A DNA stretch of 64,000 nt from contig NZ_AMSF01000016.1 of the NCBI RefSeq assembly GCF_000334915.1, positions 231,865-295,864 of the forward strand. Reading direction: 5' to 3'. Source of the DNA: Dyella ginsengisoli LA-4. GTDB taxonomy: Bacteria > Pseudomonadota > Gammaproteobacteria > Xanthomonadales > Rhodanobacteraceae. Below are positions 7,610 to 15,325 of the stretch, one piece after another. The position numbers and the translations under genes were made by a program. The first letter of the stretch is position 1, and the number at the start of each line of letters is the position of its first letter. The notes under the pieces were generated by a model that saw only the letters and a list, made by a program, of their open reading frames with translations, was not told the DNA's origin and searched no databases.

Positions 7610-9163
7610 ATGGCCGCCACGTCCGACGCCGCCGCGCCGCTGAAGCCATTGCAAGGCGGCGCACTGGTCCTACTCACTGCTGCCGTCGCGTTGAGCACCT
7701 TCATGGAGGTGCTGGACATGACCATCGTGAACGTCGCGGTACCGCATATCGCGGGCAGCCTCGGCGTGAGCCCCAGCGAAGGCACCTGGACGATCAGTTC
7801 GTACGCCCTGGCCAGCGCCATCATGCAGCCACTGACCGGATGGCTCGCCAAGCGCTTCGGCGAAGTGCGCACCTTCGTCGCCTCGGTCATGCTGTTCGTC
7901 GCGTTCTCGATGATGTGCGGCCTGGCGACGTCCATGCCGATGCTGGTGATCGCACGCCTGATGCAGGGCGCCGGCTCCGGCCCGATGGTGGCGCTGTCGA
8001 TGACACTGCTGCTGTCGAGCTACCCCAAGGAGCGGCAGGGTATCGCGCTCGCGTTGTGGGCGATGACCGTGGTGGTGGCGCCCATCTTCGGCCCGATCCT
8101 CGGCGGCTATCTCACCGACAACTTCTCCTGGCCGTGGATCTTCTACATCAACCTGCCGGTAGGTCTGGCGGCCGCGGTAATCACCTGGGCGCTGCTGCAC
8201 AAGCGGGAAACGAAGACCTTCAACATGCCGATCGACGTGATCGGCCTGGTGCTGCTGGTGGTCGGCGTCGGGGCATTGCAGTTCATGCTCGACAACGGCA
8301 ACGACCACGACTGGTTCTCCTCGCCGATGATCACCACGCTCGGCATCATCGCGCTGGTCTGTCTCACGTTCCTGGTCGTCTGGGAACTGCATGCCAAACA
8401 CCCGGTGGTGGACCTGTCGCTGTTCCGCCAGCGCAATTTCACAGTCGGAGTTACCGGGCTATCGCTCGGCATGATGGCCTTTTTCGGCATCAACGTGGTC
8501 TTTCCGCTATGGCTGCAGACCACGCTGGGCTATACCGCCACCTGGGCCGGGCTGGCCACCGCGCCGGTCGGCATCCTGGCTTTCCTGGTCGCCCCGATTC
8601 TGGGCCGCAACCTGCATCGGCTGGATTTGCGTGCCGTGGTGACCTTCGCCTTCGTGATGTTCGCCACCACCTCGTACTGGTTCTCCACCTTCGACAGCGG
8701 GGCGTCGTTCTCCGCACTGGTGCTACCCCGGTTCGTGATGGGCATCGCCATCCCGTGCTTCTTCATCCCGCTGAACCAGGTCTACCTGTCCGGACTGCCC
8801 GCCTCCGAGATCGCCAGTGCCTCCGGACTGGCCAATTTCTGCCGCACGCTGGGCTCGAGCGTGTCGACCGCGGTAAGCGTGACGCTTTGGCAGCACCGCG
8901 GGGAGTTCCATCACGCCACGCTGACCGAATCGATCACCCCCGACCATCCGGCCGCCACGCATTTCCTCAGTCAGCTTTCCCACGCCGGTTTCGCGCACAG
9001 GGAGGGGCTTGGACTGGTCGACCGGATCCTCACGCGCGAGGCGCTGACCCTGGCGGTGAATGACGTATTCCTCGCCTGCGCGGTGTTGTTCGTGCTGCTG
9101 ATCCCGGTGCTGTGGCTGGCCAGGCCGCCGTTCGGAAGCGCCGGCGGTGCCGTAGGCCATTGA
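7610..9163 (+). CDS. emrB: EmrB/QacA-type MFS multidrug efflux transporter (DHA2)
   Basis: A 517-residue major-facilitator protein of the 14-helix DHA2 class. LDMTIVNVAVPHIA in the first helix is DHA2 motif D1. WLAKRFGEVRTF is motif A, and VIARLMQGAGSGPMVALSM and APIFGPILGGYLTDNFSWPWIFYINLPVGL (motif C) follow. It expels hydrophobic compounds or uncouplers by proton antiport through the EmrA/outer-membrane partner. It is last in the marR-led operon. The substrate cannot be told from sequence. Confidence 0.93.
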   Translation: MAATSDAAAPLKPLQGGALVLLTAAVALSTFMEVLDMTIVNVAVPHIAGSLGVSPSEGTWTISSYALASAIMQPLTGWLAKRFGEVRTFVASVMLFVAFSMMCGLATSMPMLVIARLMQGAGSGPMVALSMTLLLSSYPKERQGIALALWAMTVVVAPIFGPILGGYLTDNFSWPWIFYINLPVGLAAAVITWALLHKRETKTFNMPIDVIGLVLLVVGVGALQFMLDNGNDHDWFSSPMITTLGIIALVCLTFLVVWELHAKHPVVDLSLFRQRNFTVGVTGLSLGMMAFFGINVVFPLWLQTTLGYTATWAGLATAPVGILAFLVAPILGRNLHRLDLRAVVTFAFVMFATTSYWFSTFDSGASFSALVLPRFVMGIAIPCFFIPLNQVYLSGLPASEIASASGLANFCRTLGSSVSTAVSVTLWQHRGEFHHATLTESITPDHPAATHFLSQLSHAGFAHREGLGLVDRILTREALTLAVNDVFLACAVLFVLLIPVLWLARPPFGSAGGAVGH

Positions 9164-9187
9164 TCGGCCAGCCCATTAGCAGATTTC

Positions 9188-9209
9188 TGCTGCACTCCGA
9201 AGTGCAGCA
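9188..9209. promoter_or_regulatory. 9-bp inverted repeat upstream of phaR
   Basis: TGCTGCACT and AGTGCAGCA form a perfect 9-bp inverted repeat around CCGA, between emrB and phaR. No T-run follows, so an operator is more likely than a terminator. The TGCAGCA core recurs before phaB at 9819-9825. PhaR proteins bind TGC/GCA-type repeats and often regulate themselves; that it does so here is inferred. Confidence 0.45.
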
Positions 9210-9252
9210 AGGTGACTGGTGCGGCGCAATACCTTCTGCTAGCGTTCGCCGC

Positions 9253-9762
9253 ATGGCACAAACAATCCGCATCATCAAGAAGTATCCGAACCGTCGGCTC
9301 TACGACACGGAGATCTCCAGCTACATCACGCTGGAAGAGATCCGTCAGCTGGTGCTGGACGGCGAAACCTTTGAAGTGCGCGACGCCAAGTCGGGTGAAG
9401 ACCTCACCCGTTCGGTGCTGCTGCAGATCATCTCCGAGCACGAGGAGAAGGGGCAGCCCATGCTCTCTCCGCAGCTGCTGAGCCAGATCATCCGGTTCTA
9501 CGGAGATTCGCTGCAGGGCTTCATGGGCCCTTATCTGGAGCGCAGCCTGCAGGTCTTCCTGGACCAGCAGCAGCAATTCCGCAACCAGCTCAACAACCTG
9601 ATGGGCCAGACGCCCTGGTCGATGCTCAACGAGCTGACCGAGCGCAACATGGACGCCTGGAAGTCCATGCAGCGAGGCTTCCTCGACGCCGCCTCCCAGT
9701 CGCGCCCCGCCGCCAGCCCCGCTGGCACCAGCGGCACAGGCCGCGGCGGCAAGAAGTCCTGA
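9253..9762 (+). CDS. phaR: Polyhydroxyalkanoate synthesis repressor PhaR
   Basis: A 169-residue regulator with the PHB/PHA accumulation DNA-binding domain at the N-terminus: IIKKYPNRRLYDTEISSYITLEEIRQLV. A PHB_acc region follows, with Gln-rich LQVFLDQQQQFRNQLNNLMGQTP. PhaR binds DNA and PHA granules and represses phasin and other granule genes until polymer accumulates. The start at MAQTIRIIKKYPNRRLYD fits the family; the longer opening to 9112 overlaps emrB. phaB follows 100 bases later after a hairpin. Confidence 0.93.
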   Translation: MAQTIRIIKKYPNRRLYDTEISSYITLEEIRQLVLDGETFEVRDAKSGEDLTRSVLLQIISEHEEKGQPMLSPQLLSQIIRFYGDSLQGFMGPYLERSLQVFLDQQQQFRNQLNNLMGQTPWSMLNELTERNMDAWKSMQRGFLDAASQSRPAASPAGTSGTGRGGKKS

Positions 9763-9774
9763 CCCATCCCGCCC

Positions 9775-9806
9775 GGGGCAGCCTCAAGCTGCCCCGTTCG
9801 CTTTCA
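9775..9806 (+). terminator. Probable terminator after phaR
   Basis: An 8-bp perfect stem ggggcagc/gctgcccc with loop CTCAA starts 13 bases after the phaR stop. It is followed by a weak, interrupted T-rich tail (gttcgctttc). The tail is poor, so termination may be partial. Confidence 0.6.
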
Positions 9807-9862
9807 GCCTTTGGCCGCTGCAGCACAGCACGTGTTGCCGTGCGGCAATATGAGTAGCACGC

Positions 9863-10609
9863 ATGAACAAGCGACTGGCCGTCGTCACCGGCGGCATCGG
9901 TGGCCTCGGCACCGAGATCTGCCGCCACCTCGCCCGTGACGGACGTCAGGTCATCGCCATCGACCTCCCGAGTCGGCAGGAGCGCATCGAAGCCTTCCGC
10001 GGAGAGGTCGCCAGCTTCGATGGCGCGATCGACTTCACGCCCGCCGACGTCAGCGATTTCGACAACTGCCGCGCACTGGTCGAAGGCATCGAAGCGGAGC
10101 ACGGCCCCGTCGATGTCCTGATCAATGCCGCCGGCATCACCCGCGACACCAGTCTGCGCAAGATGACGCCGGAGCAATGGCACCAGCTGATGCGGGTGAA
10201 CCTCGATGGCATCTTCAACACCTGTCGCCAGGTCGTCGAGGGCATGTGCGAGCGCGGCTTCGGTCGCATCGTCAACCTCAGCTCGGTCAACGGCCAGACC
10301 GGGCAATTCGGCCAGACCAACTACTCCGCCGCCAAGGCCGGCGTGCATGGCTTCACCATGGCGCTTGCCCGCGAGACCGCTCGCAAGGGGGTGACGGTGA
10401 ACACTGTCTCCCCCGGCTACTGCGATACACCGATGGTGGCCGCGGTGGCGCCGTCGGTGCGCGAGCAGATCATTGCCGGAATTCCGGTGGGCCGCCTCGG
10501 CTCGCCGGCCGACATCGCACGCGCCGTGGCATTCCTGGCAGCCGACGACGCCGGTTACATCACCGGTGCCAACCTGCCGGTGAACGGCGGATACTTCATG
10601 AGCTTCTGA
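9863..10609 (+). CDS. phaB: Acetoacetyl-CoA reductase (SDR)
   Basis: A 248-residue short-chain dehydrogenase with TGGIGGLGTEI (cofactor loop, residues 9-19), NAAGITRD, the catalytic Ser in NLSSVNGQTGQFGQ, YSAAKAG (YxxxK) and SPGYCDTPMV. The NGQTGQFGQTNYSAAKAG stretch is typical of PhaB rather than FabG. It reduces acetoacetyl-CoA to (R)-3-hydroxybutyryl-CoA with NADPH for polyhydroxybutyrate. It follows phaR. The synthase phaC is not in the window. FabG-like activity cannot be excluded. Confidence 0.88.
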   Translation: MNKRLAVVTGGIGGLGTEICRHLARDGRQVIAIDLPSRQERIEAFRGEVASFDGAIDFTPADVSDFDNCRALVEGIEAEHGPVDVLINAAGITRDTSLRKMTPEQWHQLMRVNLDGIFNTCRQVVEGMCERGFGRIVNLSSVNGQTGQFGQTNYSAAKAGVHGFTMALARETARKGVTVNTVSPGYCDTPMVAAVAPSVREQIIAGIPVGRLGSPADIARAVAFLAADDAGYITGANLPVNGGYFMSF

Positions 10610-10610
10610 C

Positions 10611-10646
10611 CGACGGGTACGCGACCAGGCGGTCGCGTACCCGTCG
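10611..10646 (+). terminator. Perfect 16-bp inverted repeat after phaB
   Basis: cgacgggtacgcgacc and its exact complement flank an AGGC loop, beginning just after the phaB stop codon. It makes a very stable hairpin but has no following T-run. It could be a Rho-type or mRNA-protecting hairpin at the end of phaB. It sits between phaB and the start of kmo, so it may separate the two transcripts. Confidence 0.55.
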
Positions 10647-10669
10647 ATCCCGCACCACCGGAACCGGCC

Positions 10670-12049
10670 TTGCCCCTGCCCAACATCACCCTCGCCGGCG
10701 GCGGTCCGGTCGGCGCCCTGCTCGCGCACCTGCTCGCCCTGCGCGGCTTCGCGGTGGACGTGTTCGAAAAGCGACCGGACCCCCGCACCGCCGGCTACGA
10801 GGCCGGACGCTCGATCAACCTGGCGCTGGCCGAACGCGGCCTGCATGCCTTGCGCACCGCCGGCCTGGCCGAACGCGTGCTGTCGCTGGCGGTGATGATG
10901 CGCGGCCGGATGGTGCATGCCGGCTCGGCGGCCCCGGTATTGCAGCGTTATGGCGTCGATGATCGCGAGGTGATCTGGTCGGTCTCGCGGGGTGAACTGA
11001 ACAAGCTCATGCTCGACGCGGCCGAAGCAGCCGGCGTGCGCTTCCACTTCGGCCAGATGGTCGAGCGCGTCAACTTCGATGCCCGACGGCTGTACCTGCG
11101 CGACGCCGCTGGCGTACAGCGGGAACACCGCTTTGAGCTGATGCTGGGCGCCGATGGTGCCGGCTCGGCCGTGCGGGCGGCGATGCACCACGTGGACCCG
11201 CTCGGCGAGCGGGTTGAGGCGCTGGGCCACGCCTACAAAGAGCTGGAGATCCCCCCCCGCCCGGAGAACGGCGAGGCGCGCTTCGCCATCGAACCGCATG
11301 CCCTGCACATCTGGCCGCGCGGCGGTTACATGTGCATCGCGCTACCGAATCCGGAAGGCAGCTTCACGGTCACGTTGTTCCTGCCGGGCGTAGGCCCCTA
11401 CCCCAGCTTCGCCACCCTGCCGGACGCGGAGCACGCGGCGGATTTCTTCGATACCCAGTTCCCGGACCTGCTGCCGTTGATGCCGCGCTTCGCGGAAGAT
11501 TTCCAGGCGCATCCGGCGCCGAGCCTGTACACGCTCTATCTCGACCGCTGGCACCTGGACGGTCGCGCCGTGCTGCTGGGCGACGCCGCGCACGCCATGG
11601 TGCCGTTCCACGGCCAGGGCATGAACTGCGGGCTGGAGGACGCGGTGGAACTGGCCGGACTGCTCGCGGGCGACCCGGCCGACCCGGCCGGCGTGTTCGC
11701 GGAATTCCAGCGCCGGCGCAAGCCGAACGCCGATGCGATCGCCGCGATGGCGCTGGAGAACTACGTGGAGATGCGCGACTCGGTCGCCGACCCGCGTTAC
11801 CTCGCCAAGCGGGCGCTCGGCCTGCGCCTGGCCGAAGCCGTGCCGTCGCACTTCATGGCGCGCTACCGCATGGTCACCTTTACCCGCCTGCCCTATGCCT
11901 TCGCGTACCAGCGCGGCAAGGCGCAGGATGCCCTGCTCGACGAACTGCTCGCCACGACCGGCGGCGATCCGCAGGCGGTGGCGCTGGACGAAGCTGTCGC
12001 CCTGTTCCGCAACCGGCTGGAGCCACTACCCGACCTGCCGCATGGATGA
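10670..12049 (+). CDS. kmo: Kynurenine 3-monooxygenase
   Basis: A 459-residue FAD-dependent aromatic hydroxylase. The N-terminal GGGPVG (residues 10-15) binds ADP. YEAGRSINLALAERG is the KMO-specific active-site segment. GADGAGSAVR, HAYKELEIPP and GDAAHAMVPFHGQGMNCGLEDAVEL are the remaining flavin motifs. It hydroxylates L-kynurenine to 3-hydroxykynurenine in tryptophan breakdown or de novo NAD synthesis via quinolinate. There is no ATG or GTG between the phaB stop and this frame; TTG at 10670 is the only sensible start. Other kynurenine genes are not in the window. Confidence 0.93.
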   Translation: MPLPNITLAGGGPVGALLAHLLALRGFAVDVFEKRPDPRTAGYEAGRSINLALAERGLHALRTAGLAERVLSLAVMMRGRMVHAGSAAPVLQRYGVDDREVIWSVSRGELNKLMLDAAEAAGVRFHFGQMVERVNFDARRLYLRDAAGVQREHRFELMLGADGAGSAVRAAMHHVDPLGERVEALGHAYKELEIPPRPENGEARFAIEPHALHIWPRGGYMCIALPNPEGSFTVTLFLPGVGPYPSFATLPDAEHAADFFDTQFPDLLPLMPRFAEDFQAHPAPSLYTLYLDRWHLDGRAVLLGDAAHAMVPFHGQGMNCGLEDAVELAGLLAGDPADPAGVFAEFQRRRKPNADAIAAMALENYVEMRDSVADPRYLAKRALGLRLAEAVPSHFMARYRMVTFTRLPYAFAYQRGKAQDALLDELLATTGGDPQAVALDEAVALFRNRLEPLPDLPHG

Positions 12050-12479
12050 GCGCCTGCTCGTTGCCTACCGGCGTACCGACTACCGGGTACGCCTGCCGGG
12101 CGGCAGCACGGCCAGTCTGCGCGTCGACGCACCGGTGCCGGCCGGACTGCATGCACTGGTCGGCACCTCGCCATGGGGCTTCATCACCGCGTGGCACCCC
12201 GGCTCGCATCGCGCACCGCGGGACGCCAACCGCCAAGCACAACGGCGGCTGCTCGCCGAACTGCTCGCGGACCCGACCACCCGGAAGATCCTCGCCGCCG
12301 TCGGCGTGGGCGCGGATGGCTGGCGCGAACCCAGCCTGTTCGCGATCGGCACGCCACACGCCGTGCTGGAGCGGCTGGCCGCGGCGTTCGGCCAACGAGC
12401 GTTTCTCGCCGGCAGCGGGCAAGGCCTGGCGCGGCTGATCTGGACGCCGCAGCTGACCTGGGTCAACGGCGACAGCTGA
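12042..12479 (+). CDS. DUF3293 domain-containing protein
   Basis: A 145-residue soluble protein matching DUF3293 by its pattern: AYRRTDYRV near the N-terminus, then ALVGTSPWGFITAWHPGSHRAPRDANRQAQRRL, a GVGADGWREPSLFAIG core and AFGQRAFLAGSGQGLARLIW at the end. No catalytic motif is evident and the function is unknown. It overlaps the kmo stop by 8 bases and so is translationally coupled to it, though the family occurs widely without kmo. ccmA starts 42 bases later. Confidence 0.75.
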   Translation: MDERLLVAYRRTDYRVRLPGGSTASLRVDAPVPAGLHALVGTSPWGFITAWHPGSHRAPRDANRQAQRRLLAELLADPTTRKILAAVGVGADGWREPSLFAIGTPHAVLERLAAAFGQRAFLAGSGQGLARLIWTPQLTWVNGDS

Positions 12480-12521
12480 CCACATGGACAAGCCCCGCGG
12501 GCATTGCGGACAATCCCGGGG

Positions 12522-13151
12522 ATGACCGTCGCAACCCCGCCCCTGCTCGCGGCCTCCGCCTTGAGCTTTTACCGCCAGGACGAGCCCGTGTTCGGCCCGC
12601 TGCAGTTCGAGCTGCATCCCGGCCAGCTCGCGCTGGTGGAAGGGGACAACGGCAGCGGCAAGACCACGCTGCTGCGCGTGCTCGCCGGCCTGCTGCACGT
12701 GGACGAGGGCGAGTTGTTCTGGCGCGGCGAGCCGCTGCAGCGCGATCACTGTGCTGCCGAGATCGTCTTTCTCGGCCACCAGCTCGCGCTCAAGGGCGAC
12801 CTCAGTCCGCGCGAGAACCTGCACATCGCCGTCGGCCTGCACGGCGTGCGCGATGGCATGGATCCGACCCGCGCACTGCGCGAGGTCGGGTTGGCCGGCT
12901 ACGAGGACGAACCGGTGCGGCGGCTTTCCGCCGGGCAGAAGAAGCGGGCGGCCTTGGCGCGCCTGCTGCTGGTGCCCGCCACGCTGTGGCTGCTCGACGA
13001 GCCGTACGCCAATCTCGACCGACACGGCATCGCGCTGGTCAACCGCCTGCTCGAAGGCCACGTCGCCGCTGGCGGCGCCGCGCTGGTCACCAGCCATGGC
13101 GCCGTAAGTTTCCACGGCGGCGAGCCGCAGCGCATCCGGATGCATGCATGA
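12522..13151 (+). CDS. ccmA: Cytochrome c biogenesis ATP-binding protein CcmA
   Basis: A 209-residue ABC ATPase. The Walker A is [13 protein letters not shown], the ABC signature is [17 protein letters not shown], and the Walker B is [12 protein letters not shown]. The SAGQKKR variant is typical of CcmA. With CcmB and CcmC it forms the complex that releases haem-loaded CcmE. The ATG at 12522 is preferred over an upstream TTG at 12504. It is the first gene of a nine-gene ccm operon and overlaps ccmB by 4 bases. Confidence 0.95.
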   Translation: MTVATPPLLAASALSFYRQDEPVFGPLQFELHPGQLALVEGDNGSGKTTLLRVLAGLLHVDEGELFWRGEPLQRDHCAAEIVFLGHQLALKGDLSPRENLHIAVGLHGVRDGMDPTRALREVGLAGYEDEPVRRLSAGQKKRAALARLLLVPATLWLLDEPYANLDRHGIALVNRLLEGHVAAGGAALVTSHGAVSFHGGEPQRIRMHA

Positions 13152-13834
13152 GCCAGGCTCCGCTCGGGCGCGCCTGCGCCGCCGTCCTTCGACGCGATCT
13201 CACCCTGGCCTGGCGCCGTCGTGGCGACATCGCCATGCCGGTGCTCTATGCGCTGATCGTCACCACGCTGTTCCCCTTCGCGCTGGGCCCGGAAAACGCG
13301 CTGTTGCAGCGGATCGCCGGTGGCGCGGTGCTGGTGACCGTCCTGCTGGCGATGCTGCTGGCGCTGGATGGCATGTTCCGCAGCGATATCGAAGATGGCT
13401 CGCTCGAGCAACTGGTGCTGGCACCGCAGCCTCTTGCGTTGATGCTGGGCATGAAGATCCTGGCCCACTGGCTCACCACCGCGCTTCCGCTGATCGTGAT
13501 CGCGCCGATGCTGGCCAGCATGCTGCAATTACCGGCAGCGGCAATGCCGGTAATGATGCTGGCATTGGCGTTGGCCACCCCGATGCTCAGCCTGCTCGGC
13601 GCGGTGCTCGTGGCGCTCACGGCCGGCACCCGACGCTCTGGTATGCTGCTCGCCCTGATGCTGTTGCCGTTGTGCGTACCCGTGGTGATCTTTGCCGCTG
13701 GTGCGCTGGCCGCAGCCCAGCAGGGCCTGCCGTGGATTGCCCCGATCGCATGGCTCGGCGCCGCCCTGGCGCTGGCCCTGGTGCTGGCCCCGCTCGCCTG
13801 CGCCGCCGCCCTCCGCATTGCCTTGGACGCCTGA
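13148..13834 (+). CDS. ccmB: Haem exporter/CcmE release permease CcmB
   Basis: 228 residues with six membrane helices. The N-terminal [33 protein letters not shown] and the cytoplasmic [23 protein letters not shown] are conserved CcmB blocks. It pairs with the CcmA ATPase. The start is an ATGA overlap with the ccmA stop. Confidence 0.95.
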   Translation: MSQAPLGRACAAVLRRDLTLAWRRRGDIAMPVLYALIVTTLFPFALGPENALLQRIAGGAVLVTVLLAMLLALDGMFRSDIEDGSLEQLVLAPQPLALMLGMKILAHWLTTALPLIVIAPMLASMLQLPAAAMPVMMLALALATPMLSLLGAVLVALTAGTRRSGMLLALMLLPLCVPVVIFAAGALAAAQQGLPWIAPIAWLGAALALALVLAPLACAAALRIALDA

Positions 13835-13838
13835 ACCC

Positions 13839-14597
13839 ATGTCCAGCTGGATTCCGCTCTGGTTGCACAAGCTCGGCTCGCCGCCGACCTTCTACCGCTT
13901 CGCCGGCAAGCTGCGTCCGTGGATGCTCGCTCTTGCCATCGTGCTGGGTCTCGTCGCGCTCTACGGCGGCCTGGTGCTCGCCCCGCCGGATTACCAGCAG
14001 GGTGACGACTACCGCATCATCTTCGTGCACGTGCCCAGTGCCTGGATGGGCCTGTTCATCTACGGCGTGATGGCCGTCTCGGCGTTCATCGCGCTGGTCT
14101 GGCGGATCAAGCTGGCCGAGGTGGTGGCGATGGAGTCTGCACCGATCGGCGCGGCCTTCACCCTGATCACCCTGGTCACCGGCTCGCTGTGGGGCGTGCG
14201 CATGTGGGGCACGTGGTGGACCTGGGATGCGCGACTGACTTCCGAACTGGTACTGCTGTTCCTGTACCTGGGCGTGATCGGGCTGTATCACGCCTTCGAA
14301 GATCGTCGCCAGGGCGCCCGCGCCGCCGCCTTCCTTGCCCTGATCGGCATCATCAACGTACCGATCGTGCATTTCTCGGTGAACTGGTGGAACACCCTGC
14401 ACCAGGGTTCCACGGTGCGCCTGTTCGGCCCGTCGACCATGACCGACTCGATGATCTGGCCGCTGCTGACGATGATGGTCGCGACCAAGTGCTACTACGT
14501 GTTCAGCCTGTGCTCGCGCGTGCGCGCCGACCTGCTGGCACTGGAAGGCGGCAAGGACTGGGTGCGCCAGATCGCCGCGGGAGAAAGCGCCCGATGA
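13839..14597 (+). CDS. ccmC: Haem-handling protein CcmC
   Basis: 252 residues, six membrane helices. The periplasmic tryptophan-rich WWD motif is present as GVRMWGTWWTWDARLTSEL. The flanking haem-ligand histidines lie in FVHVPSAWM and VHFSVNWWNTLHQG. CcmC attaches haem to CcmE. It starts 4 bases after the ccmB stop and overlaps ccmD by 4 bases. Confidence 0.95.
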   Translation: MSSWIPLWLHKLGSPPTFYRFAGKLRPWMLALAIVLGLVALYGGLVLAPPDYQQGDDYRIIFVHVPSAWMGLFIYGVMAVSAFIALVWRIKLAEVVAMESAPIGAAFTLITLVTGSLWGVRMWGTWWTWDARLTSELVLLFLYLGVIGLYHAFEDRRQGARAAAFLALIGIINVPIVHFSVNWWNTLHQGSTVRLFGPSTMTDSMIWPLLTMMVATKCYYVFSLCSRVRADLLALEGGKDWVRQIAAGESAR

Positions 14598-14788
14598 ACC
14601 AGTTCCTCGCCATGGGCGGCTATGCCGTTTATGTGTGGCCGGCCTACGCAGTCTTCCTCGTCGTGCTGCTTGCCGATGCGCTGGCGCCGGTACTGCGCCG
14701 GCGCCGCGTGCTGCGCGAACTGCGCGGCCGCCTCGCACGGCAGGCGGCGCGCCAGCAGCGCCACGCCGACACCCCTACCGACGCCTGA
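14594..14788 (+). CDS. ccmD: Haem exporter protein CcmD
   Basis: 64 residues: one membrane helix (GGYAVYVWPAYAVFLVVLLAD), then an Arg-rich cytoplasmic tail (LRRRRVLRELRGRLARQAARQQ). YVWPAY is the CcmD hallmark. It tethers CcmE to CcmABC. ATGA overlap with ccmC. Confidence 0.93.
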   Translation: MNQFLAMGGYAVYVWPAYAVFLVVLLADALAPVLRRRRVLRELRGRLARQAARQQRHADTPTDA

Positions 14789-14815
14789 TCGCCCGCCATT
14801 CCCCGGACCGCATCC

Positions 14816-15292
14816 ATGAACCCCACCCGCAAGCGCCGGCTCATCATTGTCGTCATGGTCCTGATCGCCGCGGCGGTCGCCGGCGGCCTGACCGTGTTCG
14901 CCCTGCAGCAGAACATGAACTACCTGTTCACCCCCAGCCAGGTGCAGGAGGGCCAGGCCCGCAGCTACAAGACCTTCCGCCTCGGCGGCATGGTCAAGGA
15001 AGGCTCGATCCAGCGCTCCAGCGACTCGCTGAAGGTGACCTTCACCGTGGTCGACGCCGATGGCGCCATGCCGGTGGAATACACCGGCATCCTTCCCGAC
15101 CTGTTCCGCGACAACCAGTCGGTGATCACCACCGGCCACATGGAAGACGGGCATTTCGTGGCGACCGAAGTGCTGGCCAAGCACGACGAGACCTACATGC
15201 CGAAGGAGCTGAAGGACGCCATGGCGAAGGCCCACAAGGGCCGCAAGGTCGCCGAGACCGGCGACCAGCCACCTGCCGCAACCAAACCCTGA
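14816..15292 (+). CDS. ccmE: Haem chaperone CcmE
   Basis: 158 residues. One N-terminal membrane anchor is followed by a periplasmic OB-fold with [11 protein letters not shown]. The covalent haem-binding His123 lies in AKHDETYMP, with the conserved Tyr127. The C-terminal tail is polar and flexible. It accepts haem from CcmC and passes it to CcmF/H. Confidence 0.96.
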   Translation: MNPTRKRRLIIVVMVLIAAAVAGGLTVFALQQNMNYLFTPSQVQEGQARSYKTFRLGGMVKEGSIQRSSDSLKVTFTVVDADGAMPVEYTGILPDLFRDNQSVITTGHMEDGHFVATEVLAKHDETYMPKELKDAMAKAHKGRKVAETGDQPPAATKP

Positions 15293-15325
15293 GCGACCAA
15301 CGCGCCCGCCACGACGGAACCCGCC

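Noticed and set aside
9188..9209. Hairpin upstream of phaR read as an emrB terminator
   Set aside because: There is no T-run on either side and it matches a repressor-site layout better. Termination of emrB remains unassigned.
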